Positions 1 to 8,615 of a stretch of 64,000 bases of DNA are shown here, one piece after another (positions within the stretch are counted from its first letter, which is position 1; every line of letters begins with the position of its first letter). This stretch comes from Peribacillus sp. FSL E2-0218 (GTDB lineage: Bacteria; Bacillota; Bacilli; Bacillales; DSM-1321), in assembly GCF_037992945.1 (NCBI RefSeq), contig NZ_CP150304.1:4095501-4159500 (forward strand), given 5' to 3'. A program made the position numbers and the translations under genes. The notes under the pieces are model-generated. The model saw nothing but the letters and a program-made list of their open reading frames with translations, made no database searches and was not told the origin of the DNA.

Positions 1-2
1 GA

Positions 3-191
3 CTCTTAAATATCAATCACTATTATGATCCTTTAGTCGCTTTATTCAATCATATGTCCGACGAACAGTTCCTGCATGAAAAGTTCCGTTCCATGGCGCT
101 GGTAGATGTTGAACCAAGTGGACTTCTTGATCAATTCAATACATATGAGCCGCCAACCGTAAAAACGTTCATGACCGAAAATCAAACCTGA
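3..191 (+). CDS. LOG family protein, C-terminal end (partial)
   Basis: The reading frame is open from the window edge and ends in TGA; only the last 62 residues are present. The fragment reads NINHYYDPLVALFNHM, then a segment ending LVDVEPSGLLDQF and YEPPTVK. This matches the C-terminus of the TIGR00730/LOG family (lysine decarboxylase-like Rossmann proteins; characterised members are cytokinin-riboside-monophosphate phosphoribohydrolases). The catalytic PGGxGTxxE motif would lie upstream of the window, so activity cannot be judged. It is followed by a perfect hairpin and converges with the NUDIX gene. Confidence 0.7.
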   Translation, partial: LLNINHYYDPLVALFNHMSDEQFLHEKFRSMALVDVEPSGLLDQFNTYEPPTVKTFMTENQT

Positions 192-200
192 TCATAAAGA

Positions 201-238
201 ACAAGCGGCCATGATCAAGGATGATCTTGGCCGCTTGT
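201..238. terminator. Bidirectional hairpin between convergent genes
   Basis: A perfect 11-bp inverted repeat (ACAAGCGGCCA / TGGCCGCTTGT) lies between the convergent LOG and NUDIX genes. The U-tract is weak on both strands. Confidence 0.6.
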
Positions 239-252
239 AATAAACGGATGGG

Positions 253-672
253 TTAGGTGAATATCAGGTTTAAATAATCTCCATGTCCTTTAATAAGTTC
301 CACTTCATGTTCGGATGAAATCCAGAAGAAATGAAAGGTCAGCCCCGCTTCATCTCCGCCGCCCTGTGGCTGATGGTCCCATTCATCAGGAACGTCCGAT
401 ACACGGATTTGATAAAAAGATCTATGATGGATGGCGCCATCTGCGTTCTCCCACAAATCCTCGGCAATTAAATCCTCGACACGAATATTTTCCAGACCTG
501 TTTCTTCTTTTATTTCCCTAATCACCGCTTGGTACGCATCTTCTTGAGACTTCACTGTACCCTTCGGTATCTGTATCCCCGCTTCAGCTATGGGATGTTG
601 GAAAACCAATACCTGTGTCTCTCCCTTATTGATTCTTGTCACATACCCGTAGGCTTTTTTTATCGGCATCAT
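253..672 (-). CDS. NUDIX hydrolase
   Basis: Small NUDIX pyrophosphohydrolase of about 139 residues. The Nudix box is complete: G, five residues, E, seven residues, REIKEETGL, at about residues 38-60, so the metal-binding glutamates are all present. The substrate cannot be inferred. The open frame extends to 678, but GGGAGG directly abuts that first ATG; the ATGs at 672 or 669 are spaced 6 and 9 nt from it and are better starts. It is a single gene, convergent with the LOG-family gene. Confidence 0.8.
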   Translation of the reverse strand: MMPIKKAYGYVTRINKGETQVLVFQHPIAEAGIQIPKGTVKSQEDAYQAVIREIKEETGLENIRVEDLIAEDLWENADGAIHHRSFYQIRVSDVPDEWDHQPQGGGDEAGLTFHFFWISSEHEVELIKGHGDYLNLIFT

Positions 673-789
673 GATCATCCTCCCGTCCTTAACTGGATAG
701 ATGGAAAATGGTTGTTGCTTCCTGAATCATTTATCATAATTTATATTCCTTTCTGTAAGACTTATTTCCTTTTTCTTGTGGCATGTCTT

Positions 790-1313
790 GATTCGCCCTA
801 TTCGAGTTTTTCAATAGGCATGATGTTTATGACGCATTGGCAAATCAGCGTTTCGCTGTCATTTGTCCGAATTCGAGGAACGAGAGCTAGTTTTTGGTTA
901 TTCTGAAAAAGAGGCAGCTTATCGACATTTTCGAGAGAAGGTTGGTATCACTGGGGCCCTGAATGAAATACTTATCCGCTACAAACACGTTTTCATCATT
1001 GGGTTCAGTGCAGGTGCGACTGTGGCCTGGATATGCAGTGAGGAAGAATGTGTCGATGGAATCGTTGGATTTTACGGTTCTCGGATCAGGAATTATAGCG
1101 AATTGGTGCCACAGTGCCCTGTACTGCTATTCTTTGCTCAAGAAGAGCGATCTTTTGATGTGGACGAATTGATTTCAATTTTAAAAGCTAAGCCTATCGA
1201 TATACATACTTTCAGTGGAAGTTAGTGACTCCTATACTTCCAACTATGATGCCGAATCAGCCGATAAGGCATTTAGCATCATGAATGATTTTTTGCGGAA
1301 CATGAAGTGTTAA
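790..1313 (+). pseudogene. Decayed dienelactone hydrolase family gene
   Basis: Three pieces of one alpha/beta-hydrolase lie in different frames. Around 800-875 a frame reads RHDVYDALANQRFAVICPN. The longest open piece (863-1225) carries FGYSEKEAAYRHF, the nucleophile elbow GFSAGATVAW and CPVLLFFAQEE. After a one-base shift near 1215 the end continues as VSDSYTSNYDAESADKAF to a stop at 1311-1313. These pieces align in order with the dienelactone hydrolase family. The N-terminal HEIYG region is absent and at least two frameshifts are needed, so it is very probably non-functional. Sequencing error could explain one shift but not the missing N-terminus. Confidence 0.6.
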
Positions 1314-1501
1314 CGTTTTGCATGAATCCAGTTAATCGAACCCGAATCACTGTGGGGATGACAGTCCGATTGCACCCGTTTGTATTCCATTTCCAATTCA
1401 TGTAAGGGTAGCTTCAAAAGCTGCTCTTCACTCTTGTAGAGGTGATGGATCCTAAGTTTATAAATTAATTCCCGTTGTCTTTCTTTCGCATCCTTCTTCA
1501 T
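1310..1501 (-). CDS. FbpA-like Fur-regulated basic protein (short)
   Basis: 63-residue basic protein. The core ERQRELIYKLRIHHLYK followed by LLKLPLHELEMEYKRV resembles the FbpA family (Fur-regulated basic proteins; B. subtilis FbpA/B/C assist the FsrA iron-sparing sRNA). An AGGAG site lies about 9 nt before the ATG. It is immediately downstream of a longer FbpA paralogue, so the two are probably co-transcribed. Its stop overlaps the stop of the convergent pseudogene. The tail is His/Asp/Ser-rich and shares little with the neighbour. Family assignment rests on pattern recognition only. Confidence 0.55.
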   Translation of the reverse strand: MKKDAKERQRELIYKLRIHHLYKSEEQLLKLPLHELEMEYKRVQSDCHPHSDSGSINWIHAKR

Positions 1502-1532
1502 TTCACCCGCTCCTATTCTTTATTTGCTTGTT

Positions 1533-1751
1533 TCAGTGGATGGCCCAATGCTCGATCATACAGGGGGGATGATCCTCTGGATTGGCTTCAATCTGCTTCG
1601 TTTTCCTTAATTTCCTATATTCCTCCTCTAAATCGGTCAAGGTCCATTCAAATAGATGGATGTCGTTCTTTTTATAAATCCCTTCGTTAATCAACTTATT
1701 GATCAGAAAGTTCCGTTTCGTTTCGACTGCTTTGCGTAATCTCATCCCCAT
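1533..1751 (-). CDS. FbpA family protein
   Basis: 72-residue protein starting at the ATG at 1749-1751, which has AAGGGAGG 8 nt upstream; the frame is open further but no other start has a ribosome site. The sequence LRKAVETKRNFLINKLINEG, then YKKNDIHLFEWTLTDLEEEY, is typical of the FbpA family. In B. subtilis such proteins are made under iron starvation under Fur control. I did not find a convincing Fur box just upstream, where a terminator hairpin lies 60-105 nt away. The second FbpA-like gene follows after 31 nt. Confidence 0.65.
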   Translation of the reverse strand: MGMRLRKAVETKRNFLINKLINEGIYKKNDIHLFEWTLTDLEEEYRKLRKTKQIEANPEDHPPCMIEHWAIH

Positions 1752-1807
1752 AATAAAACCCTCCCTTATTATGAACACCACTGCGTACTTCTCTTGACCT
1801 GACATAA

Positions 1808-1856
1808 AAAAAACCGGAGACATCTCTTTGTACGAAAGAAAAAGTCTCCGGTTATC
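1808..1856 (-). terminator. Terminator of the methionine/M20 operon
   Basis: A 10-bp stem (AACCGGAGAC / GTCTCCGGTT) is followed on the minus strand by a run of eight T. It closes the transcript reading through the M20 gene. Confidence 0.8.
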
Positions 1857-1961
1857 CGGTCAATTAACCTATAATTCTTATTAGTTTACTAAGTATTATT
1901 GTCTCTTATGTTACAAACTCTCTGCTTCATAGTCAACAACTTTTTTCTTGTTTTCAAAATT

Positions 1962-3167
1962 TCATTCAGCCTTTTGCTTCGCTTCCTGAAATGCAGCCGT
2001 TACCTTATTTAACAGGTCTTTATCCGAAATCAATCGATACCCTGTAAGGGCAAGTGCCTTTGCACCAGTGAGGATGGCTTGGTCCCCTCTTGGGGATTTG
2101 GCGCAGTCGCGGAACTCATTCGTATGGGCAATCAGCTCATCCGGCCCGATTTTGATATAAGGATGGGCCGTCGGGACCACATGACTAACATTACCTGCAT
2201 CCGTCGAACCGAAACCATTTTCTTTTCTTGGTGCCACCGCTTCTCCTAATTCAGTCAGTTCTTCCTTCAGCACCTCATCCAGAACCGGATTAATGATGAA
2301 ATCGAGCACTTCATTCTGGAACCGTTCGACTTTGACGGTGCTTCCTGTGGCAAGTGCTGCACCTTTTGCAATATCACGGATTTTTCCGGATACTTCCTGG
2401 CATAATTTCCATGTTGTCGCCCTGATGTAGAACCTCGCGGAAGCATATTCCGGAATGATGTTAGGCGCTTCCCCGCCATTGGTGATGATTCCGTGAATCT
2501 TGACTTCGGATGGAAGCTGCTGGCGCAAAGCATTAATGCCATTGAACAACTGGATGACCCCATCGAGTGCATTCACGCCTTGTTCCGGTGCAGCCGCAGC
2601 GTGTGCCGCTTTTCCGTAAAAGTGAAAATCAAGAGGATCGACAGCCAAAAATGGACTTGTCACACCCGTTTTTCCGGCCGGATGGATAATAATCGCAGCA
2701 TCGACCTCATCGAATAGGCCGTGCTTCACAAAGCTGCCCTTTGCGCTTCCATTGGGACCTCCCTCTTCGGCAGGCGTTCCAAACACGATCACCTGACCGC
2801 CTGTTTCCTCCAGCACTTGAGCGAGGGAAATGCCTGCCGCCGCACTCGTCGTCCCGATGATATTATGGCCGCAGGCATGACCTAACCCCGGCAGTGCATC
2901 ATATTCGGCTAAAAAGGCAATCGTGGGTCCTTGCTTGGAAGAGGTTTTTTTGGCGATGAATCCTGTTTCGTGTCCAGCTATATCGCGGGTCACTTCAAAA
3001 CCCGCCGCTTGAAGCAATTTCGTCAACGTATCCGAAGCGAAGAACTCTTGATTGCCAATTTCTGGTTTGGCATGGATCGCCTGACTCGTTTCCACATATA
3101 ATTTGGAATGTTCATCGATGTGATCGGCAATGATTTGCTGAGGCGACTTCACTAATTCAATTCCCAT
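1962..3167 (-). CDS. M20 family amidohydrolase/peptidase
   Basis: 401-residue cytosolic metallohydrolase of the M20 family (AbgB / IAA-amino-acid hydrolase branch). Visible landmarks are FLAEYDALPGLGHACGHN at about residues 86-103, TPAEEGG near 132 and a lid-domain GKAAHAAAAP near 184. AAGGGGAG lies 8 nt before the ATG. It is the last gene of the S-box-controlled metNIQ unit, although a hairpin separates it from metQ. I infer that it releases methionine or a sulfur amino acid from an N-acylated or peptide-like precursor imported by MetNIQ; the exact substrate is not deducible. Confidence 0.75.
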   Translation of the reverse strand: MGIELVKSPQQIIADHIDEHSKLYVETSQAIHAKPEIGNQEFFASDTLTKLLQAAGFEVTRDIAGHETGFIAKKTSSKQGPTIAFLAEYDALPGLGHACGHNIIGTTSAAAGISLAQVLEETGGQVIVFGTPAEEGGPNGSAKGSFVKHGLFDEVDAAIIIHPAGKTGVTSPFLAVDPLDFHFYGKAAHAAAAPEQGVNALDGVIQLFNGINALRQQLPSEVKIHGIITNGGEAPNIIPEYASARFYIRATTWKLCQEVSGKIRDIAKGAALATGSTVKVERFQNEVLDFIINPVLDEVLKEELTELGEAVAPRKENGFGSTDAGNVSHVVPTAHPYIKIGPDELIAHTNEFRDCAKSPRGDQAILTGAKALALTGYRLISDKDLLNKVTAAFQEAKQKAE

Positions 3168-3194
3168 ATTGCTATCTCCCCTTTTCTGTTAATG

Positions 3195-3229
3195 AAAAAG
3201 CCGGACAGCTACCTATATTGCATCCGGCT
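3195..3229 (-). terminator. Intercistronic hairpin between metQ and the M20 gene
   Basis: Stem AGCCGGA / TCCGGCT with a 17-nt loop, followed by five T on the minus strand. It may reduce M20 expression relative to metNIQ or set the metQ mRNA end. Confidence 0.65.
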
Positions 3230-3244
3230 CTTTCGATCTTTACA

Positions 3245-4117
3245 TCATTTTTCATTAGCTGGTTTTGTCCAGGAATCTTGGTAATTCAATAATTCATCGA
3301 CCGTCACATATGCCGGAATCGAGCTTCCTTTATACGTTTTTTTAATGAACGCTTCCACTTCTTTCGACTGATAAAGTTCGACTAATTTTTGCAGTTCAGG
3401 ACGATCGGCATCTCCCTTTTTGACGGCAATGATATTGATATACGGTTTCGCCGTTTTACTTTCATGGAATAATGAATCTTTTAAGTTAAGTCCCGCTTCC
3501 ACGGCAAAGTTACTATTGATGGTGGAAGCATCGGCATCATCCAGCAAACGTGGCGTACTTCCGGCAGCAACAGGTTTGATTTTCAAGTTTTTCGAATTAT
3601 CCTTAATGATATTCGCTGATCCCGACCCATTGAATTCATCTTTCAATGTAATCAAGCCCGCTTCCTGTAAAAGGAGTAAGCCGCGGCCCCAATTCGTTGC
3701 TTCATTCGGAACGGCAATAGTGGCACCATCTGGAATATCTTTTATACTTTTATGTTTTTTCGAATAAAGGCCCATTGGCGCAATGACGGTAGACCCGATG
3801 GCCTCCAATTTCAAATTTTGATCTTGAATGAATTCATCGAAATAGGCGACCGTTTGGAATGAATTCGCATCGATTTCGCCCTCGCTCAAGGCAAGGTTTG
3901 GTTGGATATAATCATTAAACGTGACCAGCTCGATATTCAGGTTCTTCTTTTTGGCTAATTCGACAATGTACTCCCACGTTCTCGTATCCCCGCTGTTGAC
4001 TCCGACTTTCACGGTTTTCACATCATCTGAACTGCCTGATGCCCCCTTCTCGTTTCCGCATGCTGCCGTCACGAGCGCAAATGCCAATACCATGATCGTT
4101 ACTAAAATTTTCTTCAT
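3245..4117 (-). CDS. metQ: Methionine ABC transporter substrate-binding lipoprotein
   Basis: 290-residue NlpA/MetQ-family lipoprotein. The signal peptide ends in a lipobox, LVTAAC, with the lipidated cysteine at residue 20. The mature part carries family motifs such as VGVNSGDTRTWEYIVE, PNLALSEGEIDANSFQ and IPNEATNWGRGLLLLQ-like text. It binds methionine outside the membrane and delivers it to MetI/MetN. It is third in the operon metN-metI-metQ, 21 nt after metI, and expression should fall when SAM is plentiful through the upstream S-box. Confidence 0.9.
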   Translation of the reverse strand: MKKILVTIMVLAFALVTAACGNEKGASGSSDDVKTVKVGVNSGDTRTWEYIVELAKKKNLNIELVTFNDYIQPNLALSEGEIDANSFQTVAYFDEFIQDQNLKLEAIGSTVIAPMGLYSKKHKSIKDIPDGATIAVPNEATNWGRGLLLLQEAGLITLKDEFNGSGSANIIKDNSKNLKIKPVAAGSTPRLLDDADASTINSNFAVEAGLNLKDSLFHESKTAKPYINIIAVKKGDADRPELQKLVELYQSKEVEAFIKKTYKGSSIPAYVTVDELLNYQDSWTKPANEK

Positions 4118-4138
4118 GTCTCCTACCTCCTGATATAT

Positions 4139-4810
4139 TTATCTTCTTCTGATTTTTCTGGAAACGAAGTTCCCGGTGGATTGCAGTAATTGAACGATGA
4201 TCACGAGCACTGCTACCGTGACGACCATCGTCATCGTATCGAATCTTTGATAACCGTAAGCCAAAGCTAGATCTCCGACCCCGCCAGCACCAACGGCCCC
4301 TGCCATCGCAGTAGCTCCGACAAGCCCGATTGTCGCTGTTGTGAAGGTTAGGATCAGCGAACTAAGTCCCTCAGGAATCAAAAAGCGATGGATGATCTGC
4401 CATGTTGTTGCCCCCATTGCCTGGGCTGCCTCGATGATTCCTTTGTCCACCTCCAACAGGGAGTTCTCGACGAGCCGGGCAATATAAGGAGCGGCGTAAA
4501 AAACAAGCGGAACAATCGCTGCATTCGAACCGATTCCAGTGCCTACGATCCATCTAGTAAAAGGAATGATTGCGACAAGTAAGATGATGAAAGGAACCGA
4601 TCGCACAATATTTATGATTGGGTTCAATACATTAAAGATCCATTTATTATCCATGATGTGACCCTTCCTTGTTATGACGAGCAAGACGCCAAGCGGAAGC
4701 CCGATCAGCCCGGAAAAAATCAACGAGAGGGCTACCATATAAAGAGTGTCGCCGAAAGCGGTCGACAGCTGCTCTGCCGTTATTTCCATTCCCCAAAGTG
4801 TATTACCCAT
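4139..4810 (-). CDS. metI: Methionine ABC transporter permease
   Basis: 223-residue inner-membrane permease with about five hydrophobic segments and the BPD permease EAA-type loop (EAAQAMGATTWQIIHRFLIPEG at about residues 135-156). This length is typical of MetI. The start overlaps the last 8 nt of metN, implying translational coupling. It forms the translocation channel with MetN supplying ATP hydrolysis. Confidence 0.9.
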   Translation of the reverse strand: MGNTLWGMEITAEQLSTAFGDTLYMVALSLIFSGLIGLPLGVLLVITRKGHIMDNKWIFNVLNPIINIVRSVPFIILLVAIIPFTRWIVGTGIGSNAAIVPLVFYAAPYIARLVENSLLEVDKGIIEAAQAMGATTWQIIHRFLIPEGLSSLILTFTTATIGLVGATAMAGAVGAGGVGDLALAYGYQRFDTMTMVVTVAVLVIIVQLLQSTGNFVSRKIRRR

Positions 4811-5825
4811 TTACCTGCACCTCCTGGACGAGAATCCCCTCATCTTTAATATATTGATAAGCCTTGGCTACCTCTTGCTTGTCACCCGTCACTTCGATGA
4901 TCAAATTCCCAAACGGCGTTTCTTGAATTTCAGAAATATTGGCTGATAAAACACTTAAGTGAACATCATATTTCTTTGAGATCGTAGAAAGCAGCGGGGT
5001 GCCGGAAGTAGTCCCAATAAAATTAATTTTCCAAATAATCGGAATGTGCGTCCCTATCCTTTTTAGGAAACTTTGCGGAATCTCATCATGGATCACCGTT
5101 CTCACGAAGTTTTTGGCGATAGCCGTTTTGGGCTTGGCAAACACCTCGAACACGGAGCCTTGTTCAACCACGAAGCCTCCCTCCATCACTGCCACCTTAT
5201 TGCAAATTTCCCTGATCACGGACATTTCATGGGTGATGAGCAGAATGGTGATATTGTATTCTTTATTGATTTTCTTCAAGAGCTGCAGCACGGCACTCGT
5301 TGTTTGCGGATCCAATGCGGATGTCGCTTCATCACATAAAAGGATCGATGGGTTGGTGGCCAATGCCCGTGCAATCCCAATCCGCTGCTTTTGACCGCCG
5401 GATAATTGTTCCGGATAGCTCTTTGCTTTACTCGATAAGCCGACGAACTCAAGCAGCTCGCTTACCCGCTCTTTGATCTCTTTACTTGGCGTGCCCGATA
5501 AAACCAGCGGTACAGCAATATTATCAAAAACGGTCTTCGAGTTTAGTAAGTTGAAATGCTGAAAGATCATCCCGATTTTCTTCTTTTCTGCCCGTAATTC
5601 CTTCGGGCTCAATGAAGTGAGCTCCTTCCCGCCGACGACTACCCTACCTTCTGAAGGATGTTCCAGCAGGTTGACTAGCCTGATCAACGTACTTTTCCCG
5701 GCCCCGCTATAACCGACTACACCGAATATATCCCCCTTCTCGACGGTCAAATCGATGCCTTTCAATGCTTCGACGGTCTGCTTCTTCGTTTCGTAAACCT
5801 TTTTAACATGTTGAAACTCAATCAT
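4803..5825 (-). CDS. metN: Methionine ABC transporter ATP-binding protein
   Basis: 340-residue ATPase with Walker A GYSGAGKST (residues 38-46), the ABC signature LSGGQKQR (about 141-148) and Walker B ILLCDEATSALD (about 158-169). Beyond residue about 265 there is a C-terminal NIL/ACT-like domain, which in E. coli MetN binds methionine and causes transinhibition. First gene of the operon, directly downstream of the S-box terminator. Confidence 0.92.
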   Translation of the reverse strand: MIEFQHVKKVYETKKQTVEALKGIDLTVEKGDIFGVVGYSGAGKSTLIRLVNLLEHPSEGRVVVGGKELTSLSPKELRAEKKKIGMIFQHFNLLNSKTVFDNIAVPLVLSGTPSKEIKERVSELLEFVGLSSKAKSYPEQLSGGQKQRIGIARALATNPSILLCDEATSALDPQTTSAVLQLLKKINKEYNITILLITHEMSVIREICNKVAVMEGGFVVEQGSVFEVFAKPKTAIAKNFVRTVIHDEIPQSFLKRIGTHIPIIWKINFIGTTSGTPLLSTISKKYDVHLSVLSANISEIQETPFGNLIIEVTGDKQEVAKAYQYIKDEGILVQEVQVNG

Positions 5826-5891
5826 CCTGTCTCCCCCCAGTTGTTCGTTTTTTCGATTTCATTATCAGAGAAGAGCTTTGCATGAATAAAC

Positions 5892-5933
5892 AAAAGAGGC
5901 CTCCTCCGTCATCAGACAGAAGAGGCCTCTTTT
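5892..5933 (-). terminator. S-box expression platform terminator
   Basis: Perfect 12-bp stem (AAAAGAGGCCTC / GAGGCCTCTTTT) between the S-box aptamer and metN. On the minus strand it ends in a T-run, as expected for the SAM-bound OFF state. A smaller hairpin (AAGAG / CTCTT, 5943-5957) lies between aptamer and terminator. Confidence 0.85.
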
Positions 5934-5982
5934 AGAAATAAAAAAGAGTAAACTCTTAATTTAATTATCTAAGAAAAGCTCC

Positions 5983-6094
5983 TTCTTATCTTTCAAACTT
6001 TCGTCCGTTGGAATTAGCACAGTATTTTTACAAAAGTAAAAACCCGCTGCCGAGGTATCATAGGGCCAAGTCCCTCCACATCTCTTGATAAGAA
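5983..6094 (-). promoter_or_regulatory. SAM-I (S-box) riboswitch
   Basis: Read on the minus strand, the sequence has the S-box signature: TTCTTATCAAGAG opening P1, then GTGGAGGGACT, GGCCCTATGA and a CTAATTCC element in the P4 region. P1 closes perfectly (TTCTTATC at 6094-6087 with GATAAGAA at 5990-5983). By family knowledge, SAM binding stabilises P1 and lets the downstream terminator form. It controls metNIQ and probably the M20 gene. Confidence 0.92.
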
Positions 6095-6121
6095 ATAACG
6101 TTATATTTAATTATGTCCTTC

Positions 6122-6150
6122 ACTATATCTTCAAATCCAGCTAAAGTCAA
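6122..6150 (-). promoter_or_regulatory. Sigma-A promoter of the metNIQ operon
   Basis: TTGACT, a 17-nt spacer and TATAGT lie about 28 nt before the S-box aptamer. Confidence 0.75.
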
Positions 6151-6225
6151 CCACCATTTTCATCATTCAAAAAATTTTGACAGGATAGTTTATTTATTAT
6201 TTTTTTATTATATCAATATAATTTA

Positions 6226-6699
6226 TTATAAAGATTTCCTCATTCTCCATACAAGATATTTTTCGTTTTCTTCCCTTAGCTTCACCATTCCTGACTTCGT
6301 ATAGAACCGAACCGCGCGTTGATTATCCGGAGACACCCTTAACTGATATTCGGATACCCCGAACTTCCTGAAAAAGGTTTCTGCATAGCCGACCAATTCC
6401 TTGCCAAGCCCCTTACTCCGGTATTCGGGAATAAGATAAAACAGATTCACATAGCCAATTTCAGTACCTTCATATTCCCGAATTTGAAGCTCCATCTGTC
6501 CGATCGGCTCCTGATCCCGTTCAATGATCACCTGCCCATCCGGAAATTGGCGCACCCTTTCTTTAATTCTATTCAAATACGATCGCTCATCTCCAAAACC
6601 CTCTTCAGACCCAAAACTTACAACATACGAATCCTTCCTGAATGCAACGATTGTTTCCTTATCTTTATCGATATCTATGGTTCTAAATATCAACTTCAT
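6226..6699 (-). CDS. GNAT family N-acetyltransferase
   Basis: About 157 residues from the ATG at 6697-6699; the frame opens earlier with a GTG at 6742-6744 but homologous proteins begin near MKLIFRTIDIDKD. The acetyl-CoA-binding motif A reads IPEYRSKGLGKELVGYAE, followed by LRVSPDNQRAVRFYTKSGM, both typical of the GNAT fold. The acceptor is unknown. The upstream purine stretch GAAAGAGAG is a modest ribosome site. The gene stands alone. Confidence 0.8.
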   Translation of the reverse strand: MKLIFRTIDIDKDKETIVAFRKDSYVVSFGSEEGFGDERSYLNRIKERVRQFPDGQVIIERDQEPIGQMELQIREYEGTEIGYVNLFYLIPEYRSKGLGKELVGYAETFFRKFGVSEYQLRVSPDNQRAVRFYTKSGMVKLREENEKYLVWRMRKSL

Positions 6700-6982
6700 C
6701 ACTCTCTTTCGTTTTGTTGGGATAATAATGACAGGTACTTGCACTCTTTATTGTTAAATAAGAGGACACTTTTCTCCAACTGCTGCAAATCTTCTCTAAA
6801 AGAATAAGCTTCTTTTTTCATTCCCTTCATCACTTTACATGTACATGAAGCATGCTGTAAAAATCATGTATACTACACATTAACAACATATTCCATTATA
6901 AAATGAATTAAATTGTCGATGCTAGCAAAGATTGTTTAACCAGTTCATCGTTTAACATTAGCTGGCTACTATTGCGGTCAAT

Positions 6983-7103
6983 CGAATATTTCGTCCCAAA
7001 CCCCATTTAATTCGTCCCACATTCGAATTTACCGACCAAACCCCCGTTTTTTCCGGCCTACATACGAATATTTCGTCCTACACCTCGATTAATTCGGCCG
7101 ATC
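6983..7103. repeat. Degenerate short tandem repeats in an intergenic region
   Basis: CGAATATTTCGTCC occurs at 6983 and again at 7065. Between them are weaker copies of the same about 20-bp pattern (AATTCGTCCCA, CGAATTTACCGACC, CCGGCC). The rest of 6700-7130 shows no supported gene. Confidence 0.5.
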
Positions 7104-7126
7104 CGCCTTTGCATCATTCCATCCAT

Positions 7127-7158
7127 AAAAAAAAGAAGCTGTACGTGCAGCTTCTTTT
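7127..7158 (-). terminator. Terminator of the amidohydrolase gene
   Basis: Perfect 11-bp stem (AAAAGAAGCTG / CAGCTTCTTTT) with a 6-nt loop and a T-run on the minus strand. Confidence 0.85.
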
Positions 7159-7167
7159 CATTGTTAT

Positions 7168-8478
7168 TTATCGTGAAAGGGTTCCTTGCAGGCGATTGGC
7201 TTCGGCAATGACTTTTTCTTCGTCGATGGTGAGGGAGACGCGGTCTTTGACGACCATTTTGCCATCGATGTATACATCGCATACGTCGTTTCCGCGTGCG
7301 GCATAGAGCAAGTGTGAGTAAGCTTCGCTTAGCGGCTGCAGATGTTCTTTGTCGTGAGGGTAAATCGTGATGAAGTCCGCTTTTTTACCTGCTTCGAGTG
7401 ATCCGGTGTGACTCATGCCGATTGCTTCGGCGCCCATTCTGGTGGCCATGGCCAGTGCGGTTTGGGCTGGGAATTTAGTGGCGTCCTTGTAGATGCCTTT
7501 TTGCAGCAAGGCTGCCGTCCTCATTTCCTCGAACATATCGAAGTTGTTATTGGAAGCTACGCCATCTGTTGCCACGCCCACTTTAATGCCTGCATCCAAG
7601 AGGCTGACAACATCGGCAATCCCCGATCCGAGCTTTAGGTTACTGATTGGATTGTGGGCAACACGGACGTCATGCTGTTTTAATATCGACCGTTCTTCAT
7701 CATTGAGAACGACACCATGGGCCATCACGGTCGGCTGGTCGAACAGTCCTAGACGGCGAAGGTGTTCGACAGGACGGGATCCGTACCGCTTTTCGATGTC
7801 GAGGATTTCAAAGTCCGTTTCCGATACGTGAATGTGCACCATCAAGTCATTTTCCTTAGCGATCCGGGCACTCTCGGAAATGGCTTCAGGTGTACAGGCA
7901 TACGGGCTATGCGGTGCGACCATGGTGGTCAGGCGGCCATCGGCAAAATTCTTATACGCTTTCGAGAACTGTTCAGCCCCGGTGAGGTTCGCTTTTTGGT
8001 CTTCTTCGGTACCCAAGCTGAAAATCGTGTAGGAGAAGGCTCCGCGCATGCCTGTTTCGCTTATCGTTTCCATGACAGCCCCTGCATCTATTCCATTTGG
8101 ATTGAACATATCCGAAAAGGTCGTCGTGCCCGATTTCATCATTTCCAAGATGCCAAGCTGTGTGCTTACTGAGGCAATTTCGGTTGTGAACTGGGCCTCG
8201 ATCGGCCAGATTTTCGTTTCAAGCCATGGCTTGAGCAGCATATCATCCCCGATTCCGCGCAATAGCGTCATCACGATATGTGAATGGGCATTTACAAGAC
8301 CTGGCATCACCCATTTCCCGCCAAGGTCGATCACTTGATCTGCATCCTTCAATTGCTCTTTTGAATGCGGACCGATAGAGGAGATGGTTTGATCCTGCAC
8401 AACCATCATGCCATTTTCAAAGATTTGATTTTCCTTATCCATGGTAAAAAAAGTAGCATTCATATATATCGTTTTCAT
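7168..8478 (-). CDS. Amidohydrolase, 5-methylthioadenosine/S-adenosylhomocysteine deaminase family
   Basis: 436 residues from the ATG at 8476-8478, which has GGAGGAGAT 6 nt upstream; the longer frame lacks a ribosome site. Metal-dependent amidohydrolase of the MtaD/TrzN/SsnA group: metal-ligand motif VNAHSHIVMTLLRG near residue 67, then MVAPHSPYACTP, HIHVSETDFEI and VGVATDGVASNN (conserved aspartate). MtaD enzymes deaminate methylthioadenosine or SAH, which would fit the nearby SAM-regulated methionine genes. Related enzymes deaminate other purines, so specificity is an inference. Confidence 0.8.
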   Translation of the reverse strand: MKTIYMNATFFTMDKENQIFENGMMVVQDQTISSIGPHSKEQLKDADQVIDLGGKWVMPGLVNAHSHIVMTLLRGIGDDMLLKPWLETKIWPIEAQFTTEIASVSTQLGILEMMKSGTTTFSDMFNPNGIDAGAVMETISETGMRGAFSYTIFSLGTEEDQKANLTGAEQFSKAYKNFADGRLTTMVAPHSPYACTPEAISESARIAKENDLMVHIHVSETDFEILDIEKRYGSRPVEHLRRLGLFDQPTVMAHGVVLNDEERSILKQHDVRVAHNPISNLKLGSGIADVVSLLDAGIKVGVATDGVASNNNFDMFEEMRTAALLQKGIYKDATKFPAQTALAMATRMGAEAIGMSHTGSLEAGKKADFITIYPHDKEHLQPLSEAYSHLLYAARGNDVCDVYIDGKMVVKDRVSLTIDEEKVIAEANRLQGTLSR

Positions 8479-8615
8479 TCGTATCTCCTCCAAAGTCGTA
8501 TCATTGCTCAACATGTGTCTATTCCGCATTCTACCCTAGCCTCTTACCGGTATTCAAGTAATTCCATATTATCAGGGGCGATTACCTTTTACCTTAGGAA
8601 GCTAATTCCATTTAA

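Noticed and set aside
529..906. 125-codon plus-strand frame near the window start
   Set aside because: It has no RBS and partly overlaps the NUDIX gene antisense and the decayed hydrolase; it reads as low-complexity hydrophobic text.
6983..7103. CRISPR array
   Set aside because: The repeats are short and irregular with no constant spacer length, and no cas genes are in the window.
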